Shown here one piece after another: positions 25,099 through 34,567 of a stretch of DNA of 64,000 nucleotides (position 1 is its first letter; every line of letters starts with the position of its first letter). The DNA is from Chelativorans multitrophicus. GTDB taxonomy: Bacteria > Pseudomonadota > Alphaproteobacteria > Rhizobiales > Rhizobiaceae. The translations under genes and the position numbers were made by a program. The notes below the pieces were generated by a model. The model saw only the letters and a list, made by a program, of their open reading frames with translations. It made no database searches and was not told the origin of the DNA. The stretch is from NCBI RefSeq assembly GCF_011317445.1, contig NZ_JAAAPL010000002.1, forward strand, positions 62,001-126,000, in the 5' to 3' direction.

Positions 25099-26778
25099 AT
25101 GGCAGATGTGAAGTCAGATATCGAGATCGCCCGCGCGGCGAGGAAGAAGCCGATCCAGGAGATTGGGGCGGGGCTGGGCATCGCGTCTGAGCACCTTCTG
25201 CCTTACGGCCACGACAAGGCGAAGGTGTCGGCCGAGTTTATCGCTGAGGCTCGAAAAAGGCCGGACGGAAGGCTGATCCTCGTCACCGCGATTAATCCGA
25301 CCCCGGCAGGCGAGGGCAAGACGACCACAACGGTCGGCCTTGGCGACGGCCTCAACCGCATCGGCAAGAAGGCGATCGTCTGCATCCGCGAAGCCTCGCT
25401 CGGCCCCTGCTTCGGCATGAAGGGCGGGGCGGCGGGCGGCGGTTACGCGCAGGTGATCCCGATGGAAGACATCAACCTCCACTTCACCGGCGATTTTCAT
25501 GCGGTCACCTCCGCCCACAATCTGCTCTCTGCCCTGATCGACAACCACATCTATTGGGGAAATGAGCTTGGCATCGACACGCGCCGGGTGACCTGGCGGC
25601 GCGTGATGGATATGAACGACCGCGCGCTGCGTGAGATCGTCTGCTCCCTCGGCGGTGTCGCCAACGGCTATCCGCGCGAAGGGGGATTTGACATCACCGT
25701 CGCCTCGGAGGTGATGGCGATCCTTTGCCTGGCAAAGGATCTCGGCGATCTCGAAAAACGGCTGGGTGACATCATCGTCGCCTACCGGCGCGACAAAAGC
25801 CCTGTCTTCGCGCGCGACCTCAAGGCCGACGGAGCGATGGCCGTCCTCCTCAGGGATGCGTTGCAGCCGAACCTGGTTCAGACGCTGGAAAACAACCCGG
25901 CCTTCGTCCATGGCGGGCCTTTCGCCAATATTGCCCATGGCTGCAATTCAGTGATGGCCACGAGCACTGCGCTGAAACTGGCGGACTATGTGGTCACGGA
26001 AGCGGGGTTTGGGGCGGACCTCGGCGCCGAGAAGTTCTTCGATATCAAATGCCGGAAGACCGGTCTTAAGCCTGCCGCGGCGGTCATCGTTGCTACCGTG
26101 CGCGCGCTTAAAATGAATGGAGGCGTGAAGAAGGAAGATCTCGGCGCGGAAGATGTCGATGCCCTCATCAGGGGATGCGCCAATCTTGGCCGTCACATCG
26201 AAAACATAAAGCAGTTCGGCGTTCCAGCTATCGTTGCCATCAACCATTTTGAAACCGACACTCCGGCGGAAATAGAGGCCGTGAGGGCCTATGTGGGGGC
26301 GCAAGGCGAAGAGGCGGTGCTTTGCCGGCATTGGGCGGAAGGCTCGGCCGGCATCGAGGAACTGGCTCATAAGGTCGTGGCGTTGGCGGAGAGCCGCGCT
26401 TCCCAGTTCGCACCGCTCTATCCCGACAACATGCCGCTGTTCGAAAAGATCAATACGATCGTGCGGCGGATCTACCGAGGTTCACGCGCGGTGGCCGACG
26501 GCACCGTGCTCGCCCAGCTTAAGCAATGGGAAGACCAGGGCTATGGGCATCTTCCGGTCTGCATGGCCAAGACCCAATATTCCTTCTCCACCGATTCCAA
26601 TCTGCGCGGGGCGCCGGTGGATCACGTCGTCCCGGTGCGGGAAGTGCGGCTTTCCGCAGGGGCCGGCTTCGTGGTCGCGATCTGCGGTGAGATCATGACC
26701 ATGCCGGGCCTGCCGCGCGCGCCCTCGGCCGAGAAGATATTTCTCAATGAGGCCGGCTACATAGAAGGTCTTTTTTAA
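25099..26778 (+). CDS. fhs: Formate-tetrahydrofolate ligase
   Basis: This 559-residue enzyme makes 10-formyl-THF from formate, ATP and tetrahydrofolate. It has the P-loop [14 protein letters not shown] (about 68-81), the [23 protein letters not shown] folate-site motif and the PLYP-MPLFEKI segment near the C terminus. The full-length match is unambiguous. I start at ATG 25099, preceded by a GGGGGG run; an in-frame GTG lies two codons earlier. It is a single gene, convergent with a GreA-like gene. In one-carbon metabolism it can recycle formate released by oxidative demethylation. Confidence 0.98.
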
Positions 26779-26791
26779 TCAGAACAATAGG

Positions 26792-27334
26792 TCAGGCCGC
26801 GTTTGGGCCCGGATCATCTCCGTCCGGACGCTTTAGAGACTTCTGGTGAAGGCCGGTTTCCGCCTGATTTCCACCTTCGCTAACGCGGAACCTGGAGCCC
26901 TTAGCTGCATCCAAGTCCCTTATTCTTGCGGCGCGCTCCGGCTGATAGTGGATGGCGGTTACCTGAAGGATTTCGACGAGCGACCGGCCTCGGGAAACGG
27001 GTGTCATCTGTCCTTCAGTCAATCCCAATAGCGCCAGTCCGCGTATGGTCGTGATCGGCAGGAAATAGCCGAGCGGACCGCGCGACCGGTCACGGCATAT
27101 TATGCGTGTCTCCGGCATACCGTTACCCACGCGAAAGCTGATGCGGCTGTTGAGCGTCACGACGTCGTCCGGTGTGACTTCCGGCCGCGTCACGCGCGCC
27201 GTTTCAAGCTTGTGACGCAAAAGCATGGTCATCGCTTCGTTGCGGTCGCGATGTTCCTCGAACATCTGCTGGAGTGTCTCAAAGTCCCTTGTTGTAAGCG
27301 TACAGCCCCGTTTTCCCCACACGACAATCTCCAA
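26792..27334 (-). CDS. Rnk/GreA-like protein (nucleoside diphosphate kinase regulator type), variant
   Basis: The 180-residue frame contains an N-terminal short helical hairpin region (TTRDFETLQQMFEEHRDR...LLRHKLETARV) followed by a GreA/B C-terminal-type domain (VTLNSRISFRVGNGMPETRIICRD). Rnk proteins bind RNA polymerase near the secondary channel but lack the acidic tip of GreA. The last 40 residues are low-complexity and Gly/Asp-rich, beyond the usual domain. The start is uncertain (TTG 27334 or a downstream GTG). It lies downstream of a second Rnk gene on the same strand, separated by a hairpin. Confidence 0.75.
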   Translation of the reverse strand: MEIVVWGKRGCTLTTRDFETLQQMFEEHRDRNEAMTMLLRHKLETARVTRPEVTPDDVVTLNSRISFRVGNGMPETRIICRDRSRGPLGYFLPITTIRGLALLGLTEGQMTPVSRGRSLVEILQVTAIHYQPERAARIRDLDAAKGSRFRVSEGGNQAETGLHQKSLKRPDGDDPGPNAA

Positions 27335-27383
27335 GGCCCCGCGGTTTGGCGCGGACCGTAAGTTGACAAACTGGTGAGACCAC

Positions 27384-27413
27384 CCCTGCGCCAGCGTTTA
27401 TCGGCGCAGGGGC
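27384..27413. repeat. Strong hairpin between the two Rnk-like genes
   Basis: A perfect 10-bp stem CCCCTGCGCC/GGCGCAGGGG encloses a 10-base loop. There is no T-tract on the minus strand, so it is not a classic terminator. It may stabilise or separate the two mRNAs. Confidence 0.5.
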
Positions 27414-27459
27414 TTGTTGCCGTTTTGGAGAGTGCCTGCGAAGAAGAGGAGCCTCAGGC

Positions 27460-27867
27460 TCATGACTGTCCGTCGCTACCAGACTTGCTGATGTTAATGA
27501 CCTTCAGGCGGTGAACCCGACCGTCACGCGCCGTCCAGTCGATCGTCTGGTTCACGGAAAGGCCGATCAGCGCGGTTCCGACGGGCGTTGTCACTGAAAC
27601 CCTTCCCTGCGCGATGTCAGCTTCTCCGGGATAGACGAGGGAAACGGTCTGCGGCTCGCCGTCATCAGCGGTATAAGTCAAAGTTGAACCCATCCGCACG
27701 ACTGTGTCAGGCAAGGCCGCATCTTCCACGACGCGGGCCCGCTCCAACTCTGAGATCATCGTTTCGGCGAGCACCGGATCCCGGTTCTCCATTGCCGTCG
27801 CCAGCCCCAGAAGCCGGTCGTGGTCCGTTCTTGAAATTGTGATGCTTGGCTTGCGCTTACTGTGCAT
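27460..27867 (-). CDS. rnk: Nucleoside diphosphate kinase regulator Rnk
   Basis: The 135-residue protein has the Rnk layout. The N-terminal helical part has ISRTDHDRLLGLATAM and LERARVV, and a C-terminal GreA-like domain has VRMGSTLTYTADDGEPQTVSLVYPGEADIAQGRVSV and GTALIGLSVNQTIDW. Rnk is an RNA-polymerase-binding protein that competes with Gre factors and DksA. I use ATG 27865-27867; an upstream in-frame ATG at 27879 is equally possible. Two Rnk-like genes in tandem suggest a duplication that has diverged. Confidence 0.85.
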   Translation of the reverse strand: MHSKRKPSITISRTDHDRLLGLATAMENRDPVLAETMISELERARVVEDAALPDTVVRMGSTLTYTADDGEPQTVSLVYPGEADIAQGRVSVTTPVGTALIGLSVNQTIDWTARDGRVHRLKVINISKSGSDGQS

Positions 27868-27961
27868 AGGTTCACCCATTGAGCCGAGATCTGCCCGGCC
27901 AATTTCTTGTTCTTGCTGGATGCGCCTGCTGCGAGCCGCCGATTAGAACCGGCCCATCGCG

Positions 27962-27997
27962 CCCCGAGGTTCGGGGGCGCAGAGCCCGAACCCGGGG
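27962..27997. repeat. GC-rich hairpin between rnk and the site-2 protease gene
   Basis: A 13-bp stem (27962-27975 with 27985-27997, one bulged A) encloses a 9-base loop. No T-run follows on either strand. It lies about 95 bases downstream of the protease stop and may be an mRNA 3' stabiliser. Confidence 0.45.
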
Positions 27998-28091
27998 TTA
28001 GTGTCCGGCGATGGGACAGACCCTAAAAAGAAAGAATATGCGGGGTGCGGTTTCGCTCATAGGTTTAACTTGGGCCACCGGACTTTCAATG

Positions 28092-29219
28092 TCAAGGACG
28101 GCGAATGAAGGGGGTCTGCCGCAAACGGCCGAAGCGAAAGCCCTCTGGCATGGCCGCGCGCACCATCATCATTTCGCCAATGGTCTCGTGCGTGAGCAAG
28201 CCGACAAGCCGGCCGCCGCTGTCCACCACGGCGACGGCGGGCGCGCTTTTCTCCTGCATCAGCCGGAACCCGTCAGTAAGGCTCTGAAGACGGTGAACGC
28301 TCGGCACATCCGTGCGCATCACGCTCACCACCGGCGCGTCGGGCCCTGTCTCCTTCAAGGCGGCGATCATGTCGTTTCGGGTGAGCAGACCGGTCAGATG
28401 ACCATCGGCGTCGAGCACGGGGAATTCGCTCTGCGTGGTCGCCAGCAGGCGGTCGATGGCCTCGGCGATGGTCGATGAGCGCTCGAGAGAGGCGAATTCC
28501 GTCACCATCACATCGCCCGTCAGCACGCTGTTTGAGATGTCCCGGATCTGCGCGTTCTGCGCCTCGGCGGCGGCGGCGAGATAGACGAAGATTGCGATGA
28601 AGATGAGCAGCGGATTGTAGAATAGACCGAGAAAGCCGAACAGGAAGGCGAGCCCCTGGCCGATATTGGCAGCGATCTGCGTGGCGCGCGCCCAGGTCAT
28701 GCGCGTGGCGAGAATGGCGCGCAACACCCTGCCGCCATCCATGGGAAAGGCGGGGATCATGTTGAAGAGCACGAGAAACACGTTCACGCCGGCAAGCCGC
28801 ACGAGAAAGCTCGTGCGCGGATTTTCCACCTGCATCATCTGCTCTATTCCGGCGGAACCGCCCACCGCTAGGAAAATAATCGCCGCGATAATCACATTGA
28901 CCAGCGGGCCCGCCACCGCGATCACAAATTCCTGGCCGGGCTCTTCCGGCATGCGCTCGAGTCGGGCGAGCCCGCCGATCGGAAGAAGTGTGATATCTGG
29001 CGTCTTGATGCCGTATCGGCGGGCGGCGAACGCATGGCCGAATTCGTGCAGCACGACACAGGCGAAGACCGCGATGATAAAGGCCACGCCCTCCCATGCG
29101 GCGGCCGCGCCGCCGATCCGGTAATGCATGAACCAGATCCAGACGAGCAGCAGCAGGAACGTCACATGCACGCGCACAACGGTGCCGCTGAACTTACCGA
29201 TATTGAATGACCAGGCCAT
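28092..29219 (-). CDS. Site-2 protease family zinc metalloprotease with CBS domains
   Basis: The 375-residue membrane protein has four to six transmembrane helices with the zinc motif HEFGH (near residue 64) and the second ligand motif FPMDGGRVLRA (near residue 163). A C-terminal pair of CBS domains occupies about 250-365. Site-2 proteases of this CBS-fused type cut membrane-bound regulators, and CBS domains usually sense adenine nucleotides. I start at ATG 29219 (MAWSFNIG), as the longer frame lacks similarity. It is divergent from the PAP2 phosphatase; the 96-bp gap must carry both promoters. Confidence 0.92.
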   Translation of the reverse strand: MAWSFNIGKFSGTVVRVHVTFLLLLVWIWFMHYRIGGAAAAWEGVAFIIAVFACVVLHEFGHAFAARRYGIKTPDITLLPIGGLARLERMPEEPGQEFVIAVAGPLVNVIIAAIIFLAVGGSAGIEQMMQVENPRTSFLVRLAGVNVFLVLFNMIPAFPMDGGRVLRAILATRMTWARATQIAANIGQGLAFLFGFLGLFYNPLLIFIAIFVYLAAAAEAQNAQIRDISNSVLTGDVMVTEFASLERSSTIAEAIDRLLATTQSEFPVLDADGHLTGLLTRNDMIAALKETGPDAPVVSVMRTDVPSVHRLQSLTDGFRLMQEKSAPAVAVVDSGGRLVGLLTHETIGEMMMVRAAMPEGFRFGRLRQTPFIRRP

Positions 29220-29314
29220 GTTGCCGCGCCCCTGCCGGAATGGATGAGAAATACATATTAAAGACATTTGGAACGACGACGTTATTTTCAAGCCGCTGAA
29301 ATGATGGAGGCTCA

Positions 29315-30061
29315 ATGAACCTGGTTACCGGAGGGATGGTCGAATGGGCGACCCGCATAGTCCGAGGCATGCAGCACCGGCCCGGATCGGTGCTGCCGGT
29401 CGCTGTCATCGGCATCATGGGGCTGGGCCTTTATGCCTTCCTGTCGCTCGCCGACGAAATGGCCGAGGGCGAGATCCGCGCCTGGGACGAGAGGCTCTTC
29501 CTCGCTTTCCGCAATCCGGCCGATCCCGCCAATCCGCTCGGTCCGCCCTGGCTGGAGGAGGCGGCGCTGGAGGTGACCGCGCTCGGCGGCTACACCCTGA
29601 TCATCCTCACCGTCGCCGCCGTGGTGGGACTGCTCCTCGTCACGCGACGCCATGGCCCGGCTCTTTACACGATCCTGTCGGTCGGAACAGGCTCGCTTGC
29701 CTCGTTCCTCTCCAAACAGTTCTACGACCGGGCGAGGCCGGATCTCGTCCCGCAGCTCGACATAGTGCATACGGCGAGCTTCCCGAGCGGACATGCGATG
29801 GTGACCACCGTCGCTTATCTCACGCTCGCGGCCCTTGTTATCCGCTTCGTTCACGACCTGCGCGTGAGAATCTACGTGGCTGGGGTGGCGGTCTTCGTCT
29901 CCTTGATTGTGGGTGTAAGCCGCGTCTATCTCGGGGTCCATTGGCCAAGCGATGTTGCCGCCGGATGGGCGCTCGGGGTTGCGTGGGCAAGCCTCGTCTG
30001 GCTTCTCGTGGCCGTTCTGCAGTTCCTGCGCAGGAAGCGCACGGTTCGGTCGGAAGAGTGA
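29315..30061 (+). CDS. PAP2-family membrane phosphatase
   Basis: The 248-residue membrane protein carries the three phosphatase motifs: KQFYDRARP, PSGH, and SRVYLGVHWPSD with the nucleophilic His. Five to six transmembrane helices are visible. Family members dephosphorylate phosphatidic acid, undecaprenyl diphosphate or lipid A-linked phosphates at the outer face of the inner membrane. The specific lipid is unknown. It lies just upstream of the trpL leader with a 43-base gap. Confidence 0.92.
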   Translation: MNLVTGGMVEWATRIVRGMQHRPGSVLPVAVIGIMGLGLYAFLSLADEMAEGEIRAWDERLFLAFRNPADPANPLGPPWLEEAALEVTALGGYTLIILTVAAVVGLLLVTRRHGPALYTILSVGTGSLASFLSKQFYDRARPDLVPQLDIVHTASFPSGHAMVTTVAYLTLAALVIRFVHDLRVRIYVAGVAVFVSLIVGVSRVYLGVHWPSDVAAGWALGVAWASLVWLLVAVLQFLRRKRTVRSEE

Positions 30062-30104
30062 GGAAACAGTTGCGCGAATGCCGGTTCGCCGCTATGGAAA
30101 TGCT

Positions 30105-30149
30105 ATGAGCATGGTTCTAAACGCAAAGCTTTGGTGGTGGGCCCGCTAA
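30105..30149 (+). CDS. trpL: Tryptophan leader peptide TrpL
   Basis: A 14-codon ORF encodes MSMVLNAKLWWWAR, with three consecutive Trp codons followed by Ala-Arg and stop. This matches the rhizobial trpL peptide, which ends IWWWAR. It lies 114 bases before trpE(G) and precedes a terminator hairpin, the layout of transcription attenuation. When Trp-charged tRNA is scarce, ribosomes stall at the Trp codons and the downstream gene is transcribed. In Sinorhizobium the released leader RNA and the peptide have trans-acting roles; whether that holds here is unknown. Confidence 0.92.
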   Translation: MSMVLNAKLWWWAR

Positions 30150-30188
30150 CGAGCGGCCGGCGCTAGCATGAGCGTTTGAACTTCGACG

Positions 30189-30225
30189 ATGGCCGCAGGT
30201 GAAAACCGGGCGGCCATTTTAGTTT
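30189..30225 (+). terminator. trp attenuator terminator
   Basis: The stem ATGGCCGC/GCGGCCAT with an inner GGT-GAAA-ACC hairpin is followed by TTTTAGTTT. Upstream GAGCGGCC (30150-30157) can pair with the same GGCCGC to form the antiterminator. Confidence 0.88.
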
Positions 30226-30262
30226 GGGGCTTCCCGGCGGCATCTTGAAACGGGAGCAGGAG

Positions 30263-32452
30263 ATGAGCTTGGAAGTCTTGGAAGACGGCAGCGAGCGCTT
30301 CGTCACGGCGGGCGGTATCGCGATTACCCGTTCGCGCATGGAGGTGCCTTACGGCGGCGCAATCGACGCCTATATCGACGCGCTCGACAGCCGCCGAGGG
30401 GCGGTGTTTTCCTCCAATTACGAGTATCCAGGCCGCTATACGCGCTGGGATACGGCCATTGTCGATCCTCCACTTGTGATTTCCGCGCGTGGCCGCGCCA
30501 TGAAGATCGAGGCGCTGAACAGGCGCGGTGAAGCGATGCTGCCTGCCATCGCCGGCGTCGTCGAGGCGCTGCCGGAGGTAACCATGGCCCTCGCGCAGCC
30601 GCGGCTGATCACGGTCGATGTGTCCGAGCCGACGGAGGTCTTTGCGGAGGAGGAGCGCTCCCGCGTTCCTTCCGTCTTCACCGTGCTTCGCGCCATCACC
30701 AATCTCTTCCACACGGACAACGACAGCAATCTCGGACTCTACGGCGCGTTCGGCTACGATCTTGCCTTCCAGTTTGACCCGGTGAAGCTGCGGCTCGACC
30801 GGCCGGAGAGCCAGCGCGATCTGGTGCTGTTCCTGCCCGACGAGATCCTCGTGGTCGATCACTACACGGCCAAGGCATGGCATGACCGCTACGACTATGC
30901 GGGCGAGGGCTTTTCCACCGAGGGCCTGCCGCGGGAGGGCCGTGAGGAGCCGTTCCAGAAGCCGTTGAAAGTGCCGCCGCGCTGCGATCATGAGCCTGGC
31001 GAATATGCGAGCCTCGTCGAGAAGGCGAAAGAGAGTTTTCGGCGCGGCGACCTCTTCGAGGTGGTGCCGGGGCAGATGTTTTTCGAGCAATGCCAGAACC
31101 CGCCCTCGGCCATCTGCCGCAGGCTGAAGCAGATCAATCCATCGCCCTATTCCTTCTTCATCAATCTCGGTGAGGGGGAATATCTCGTCGGCGCCTCGCC
31201 GGAGATGTTCGTGCGTGTGTCGGGCCGGCGCGTTGAGACCTGCCCGATCTCCGGCACCATCAAGCGCGGCGACGACGCGATCTCCGATTCGGAGCAGATC
31301 CTGAAGCTCTTGAACTCCAAGAAGGACGAGTCGGAGCTGACAATGTGCTCGGATGTCGACCGCAACGATAAGAGCCGCGTGTGCGAGCCGGGCTCGGTGC
31401 GCGTGATCGGGCGGCGGCAGATCGAAATGTACTCGCGCCTGATCCACACGGTGGACCATATCGAAGGCCGGCTGCGCGAGGGCATGGACGCCTATGATGC
31501 GTTCCTCAGCCATGCCTGGGCAGTCACCGTTACTGGCGCGCCGAAGCTCTGGGCCATGCGTTTCATCGAGGAGAACGAGAAGAGCCCGCGCGCCTGGTAT
31601 GGCGGGGCGGTCGGCATGGTCCATTTCAACGGCGACATGAACACGGGCCTGACGCTGCGCACCATACGCATCAAGGACGGCATCGCCGAAGTGCGGGCAG
31701 GGGCGACGCTTCTCTTCGATTCCAATGGAGAGGAAGAGGAGGCCGAAACGGAACTCAAGGCTTCTGCAATGCTTTCGGCCATTCGCGACGCGGGGAAGAC
31801 GAATATGGCCAATGAAGAACGAGAGACAGCGCGCGTGGGCGAGGGCGTGAAAATCCTCCTGGTGGATCACGAGGACTCCTTCGTGCACACGCTCGCAAAC
31901 TATTTCCGGCAGACGGGCGCGGAGGTGACGACCGTGCGCACGCCGGTTGCCGAAAGCGTGTTCGAGCGCGTGAAACCGGATCTTGTGGTGCTTTCGCCGG
32001 GGCCGGGCACGCCGGAGGACTTCGACTGCACGGCTACGATCAAAAAGGCGCGCGGGCGGGAACTCCCGATTTTCGGCGTCTGTCTCGGCCTGCAGGCGCT
32101 GGTGGTTGCCTATGGCGGCGAGCTGCGCCACCTGCACGAGCCGATGCACGGCAAGCCCTCGCGCATCCGCGCCGGCCACAACAGCCTTATCTTCTCGGGT
32201 CTGCCGCAGGAGGTGACGGTGGGGCGCTATCACTCGATCTTCGCCGATCCGGTGCGCCTGCCGAAGCCCTTCGTCGTCACGGCAGAGACGGAGGACGGCG
32301 TGGTGATGGCGATCGAGCATGAGAGCGAGCCGGTGGCGGCTGTGCAGTTTCACCCCGAATCCATCATGACGCTCGGCCACAATGCCGGCATGCGCATGAT
32401 CGAGAACGTTGTGGCGCATCTGCCGCGGAAATCCAAGGTGAAGGCGGCGTGA
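30263..32452 (+). CDS. trpE: Fused anthranilate synthase TrpE(G)
   Basis: The 729-residue fusion first has an N-terminal TrpE part (about 1-520) with the chorismate-binding [18 protein letters not shown] and [16 protein letters not shown] motifs. A C-terminal TrpG glutamine amidotransferase (about 532-725) follows, with [11 protein letters not shown], the catalytic Cys in [10 protein letters not shown], and the HPES His-Glu. It converts chorismate and glutamine to anthranilate, the first step of Trp synthesis. The fusion is characteristic of Hyphomicrobiales. I start at ATG 30263 after GGAGCAGGAG. It is controlled by the trpL attenuator. Confidence 0.97.
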   Translation: MSLEVLEDGSERFVTAGGIAITRSRMEVPYGGAIDAYIDALDSRRGAVFSSNYEYPGRYTRWDTAIVDPPLVISARGRAMKIEALNRRGEAMLPAIAGVVEALPEVTMALAQPRLITVDVSEPTEVFAEEERSRVPSVFTVLRAITNLFHTDNDSNLGLYGAFGYDLAFQFDPVKLRLDRPESQRDLVLFLPDEILVVDHYTAKAWHDRYDYAGEGFSTEGLPREGREEPFQKPLKVPPRCDHEPGEYASLVEKAKESFRRGDLFEVVPGQMFFEQCQNPPSAICRRLKQINPSPYSFFINLGEGEYLVGASPEMFVRVSGRRVETCPISGTIKRGDDAISDSEQILKLLNSKKDESELTMCSDVDRNDKSRVCEPGSVRVIGRRQIEMYSRLIHTVDHIEGRLREGMDAYDAFLSHAWAVTVTGAPKLWAMRFIEENEKSPRAWYGGAVGMVHFNGDMNTGLTLRTIRIKDGIAEVRAGATLLFDSNGEEEEAETELKASAMLSAIRDAGKTNMANEERETARVGEGVKILLVDHEDSFVHTLANYFRQTGAEVTTVRTPVAESVFERVKPDLVVLSPGPGTPEDFDCTATIKKARGRELPIFGVCLGLQALVVAYGGELRHLHEPMHGKPSRIRAGHNSLIFSGLPQEVTVGRYHSIFADPVRLPKPFVVTAETEDGVVMAIEHESEPVAAVQFHPESIMTLGHNAGMRMIENVVAHLPRKSKVKAA

Positions 32453-32499
32453 CCATGCCGCCTTTTCATAACTCCGCGGCAATGGCCGCCGCGTAGCCA

Positions 32500-33381
32500 A
32501 TGCCGAAGCGCTCCAACATCCGCCGTCTGTCCACGTGGACCATCGTGGTCGGCATGGTCATCCTGGTGCTGAAATTCCTTGCCTGGTGGCTGACCGGGTC
32601 CGTGGCGCTGCTATCGGATGCCATGGAATCCATCGTCAATGTCGTGGCGTCGCTGGCGGCATGGTACGCGATCCGCGTCTCCTACATCCCGGCGGACGAG
32701 AACCATCCCTTCGGGCACCACAAGGCCGAGTACTTCTCGGCGGTTCTCGAAGGCGTGCTCATCGTGCTCGCCGCGCTGCTCATCCTGCGGGAGGCGGCCG
32801 ATGCCTTTTTCACGCTCCACAGGATCGAGGCGCCGGGCCCGGGCGTGGCGATCAATGCCGTAGCGGCGGTCGGCAACGGCCTCTGGGCTATGGTGCTGAT
32901 GCGCGAGGGTCGCAAGGCGCGGTCGCCCGCGCTCGTCGCGGATGGGCGGCATCTTTGGGCTGACGTGGTCACCTCGGCGGGGGTAATCGCCGGGCTGTTG
33001 TTCGCCCTTGCCACCGGCTGGCTTTGGCTCGATCCGCTGATGGCGGTGATCGTGGCCGTCAACATCATCTGGCATGGTTGGAAGATGTTGAGTTCATCGG
33101 TGCAAGGGCTGATGGATGTGGCCGTGGACCCGGCCGACCGTGCCGAGATCGAGCGGCTGATCGCGGAGAACAGCCAAGGAGCGCTGGAATTCCACGACCT
33201 GAAAACACGAGAAGCGGGCCGGGCCCGCTTCATCGAATTCCATCTGGTGGTCCCTTCCGAGATGACGGTCGAGCGTTCGCACGACATTTGCGACCGCATC
33301 GAACACGCGCTGGGCAGGGAGATGCCGGGAACGCGCGTTGTCATCCATGTGGAGCCGGCGCATAAGGCCAAGCACGCTTGA
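32500..33381 (+). CDS. Cation diffusion facilitator (CDF) metal exporter
   Basis: The 293-residue protein has six transmembrane helices with the metal-site Asp in LLSDAMES, HPFGHHKAEYFSA on helix 2, and the HLWADVVTS motif on helix 5 (H-x3-D). The cytoplasmic ferredoxin-like C-terminal domain ends with VVIHVEP. These motifs resemble the FieF/Zn-Fe group, so export of zinc, iron or manganese by proton antiport is likely. No metal regulator is adjacent. It follows trpE(G) by 47 bases and lacks an obvious ribosome site. Confidence 0.92.
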   Translation: MPKRSNIRRLSTWTIVVGMVILVLKFLAWWLTGSVALLSDAMESIVNVVASLAAWYAIRVSYIPADENHPFGHHKAEYFSAVLEGVLIVLAALLILREAADAFFTLHRIEAPGPGVAINAVAAVGNGLWAMVLMREGRKARSPALVADGRHLWADVVTSAGVIAGLLFALATGWLWLDPLMAVIVAVNIIWHGWKMLSSSVQGLMDVAVDPADRAEIERLIAENSQGALEFHDLKTREAGRARFIEFHLVVPSEMTVERSHDICDRIEHALGREMPGTRVVIHVEPAHKAKHA

Positions 33382-33393
33382 GAGGGGCGAAGC

Positions 33394-33810
33394 TTATTTC
33401 GCCTTCTTGGTCTGCATCGTCTCGAAGCCATCTGCCACTGCACGTAAGTCCTCCGGAAAATCGTCCATCTCCATGATCTTCCGGATCTCGATGGTCTCAT
33501 TGGGGCTGCCGGGGCAGCGCTTGGCCCATTCGATCGCCTCTTCCAGCGAGCCTACATCAATGATCCAGAAGCCGCCCAACACTTCCTTAGCCTCGGCGAA
33601 CGGGCCGTCTGTCACCTCCGGAAGGCCATGTGCGAAGGAGACCCGCGCACCCATGGAGGGTGGGTGCAGACCTTCCGCGGAAACGAGGATGCCAGCCTTC
33701 TGAAGTTCCTCGTTGTAGTGCATCATCGGCCCGACGGCATCGGCCTCTGGAAGAGTGCCGGGCTCGGCCGCTTCGTAGCCTTTCGGGATCATCAGCATCA
33801 TGTAACGCAT
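33394..33810 (-). CDS. YciI-like (DGPF) domain protein
   Basis: The 138-residue protein begins MRYMMLMIP and contains the conserved DGPFAEAKEVLGGFWIIDVGSLEEAIEWA block, the hallmark of the DGPF family. Members often accompany ECF sigma factors and are thought to be small enzymes or ligand-binding proteins; no sigma factor is adjacent here. The function is not known. It is convergent with the CDF gene. Confidence 0.85.
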   Translation of the reverse strand: MRYMMLMIPKGYEAAEPGTLPEADAVGPMMHYNEELQKAGILVSAEGLHPPSMGARVSFAHGLPEVTDGPFAEAKEVLGGFWIIDVGSLEEAIEWAKRCPGSPNETIEIRKIMEMDDFPEDLRAVADGFETMQTKKAK

Positions 33811-34000
33811 CGTTTGCTCCTAACGATTGGCCTCGTGATTGCCGGCACAGCGTAACAGCAAAATAGCGAGGTGCGCTGCCGCCCGGCAACCAAAGGACGA
33901 GGAAAGGTAGCGATGTCCGACAGCACCCGTTGAAAAACGTGAAAAGGGGATGGCGGATGCCTCGCATACCCGCATCCGTGGAACGCCCTGAAAACTGAGC

Positions 34001-34552
34001 TTATCCGCCCACCTGGTAGGTGACAATTACAGCGCCGGTCTTGAGGGGGCGCGTGCCTTGAAGGTGCATCTTTAACTGCTGGTCCTGAGGCTTGAACAGC
34101 GGATTGCCCCCGCCTAGCACCACTGGCGCGACGCAGATCCGGTATTCATCCACGAGCCCCGCCTTGAGCAGGGAATCGAGCATGTCGGCGCTGCCGAACA
34201 CAAAAACGTCCTTGCCATCCTCAGCCTTTAGCGCCCTGACCGCCTCGGTAGCATCGCCCTTCAAGAGCCGGGTGTTGTTCCACGTTGCCTCGTCGAGCGT
34301 GCGCGTCGCCACCGCCTTCTCGATCGAATTCATCATGTCGGCAATCTCCCCGGTCGCCTTTGTCCAGTAGTCGGCCATGCCCTCATAGGTGCGCCGTCCG
34401 AAAAGAAGCGTGCCGATCTCCTTGCCCTGCTCGAGCGAGAACGCCTCCAGCTCGTCTCCCCATATTGTCTCGTGAAAGCTGAGATCCCACGGAGCTTGGC
34501 CCTCGAAATAGCCGTCGAGCGTCATTGCGTTCCAGACCACCAATCGTCTCAT
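34001..34552 (-). CDS. RibD C-terminal/dihydrofolate-reductase-fold family protein
   Basis: The 183-residue single-domain protein has the DHFR/RibD C-terminal fold: MRRLVVWNAMTLDGYFEG at the N terminus, LLFGRRTYEGMADYW, a DVFVFGSADMLDSLLKAGLVDEY segment and VVLGGGNPLF. Family members are NADPH-dependent reductases of unknown small-molecule substrate, unlikely to replace FolA. It lies 15 bases downstream of the alpha/beta hydrolase gene on the same strand and is probably cotranscribed. Confidence 0.88.
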   Translation of the reverse strand: MRRLVVWNAMTLDGYFEGQAPWDLSFHETIWGDELEAFSLEQGKEIGTLLFGRRTYEGMADYWTKATGEIADMMNSIEKAVATRTLDEATWNNTRLLKGDATEAVRALKAEDGKDVFVFGSADMLDSLLKAGLVDEYRICVAPVVLGGGNPLFKPQDQQLKMHLQGTRPLKTGAVIVTYQVGG

Positions 34553-34567
34553 CGCTTGTCTCCTTTG

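Noticed and set aside
30146-32500. A 784-codon ORF on the minus strand opposite trpE(G)
   Set aside because: The frame mirrors the third-position GC bias of trpE(G), has an Arg/His-rich composition and no domain, and the + strand gene is unambiguous. It is a shadow.
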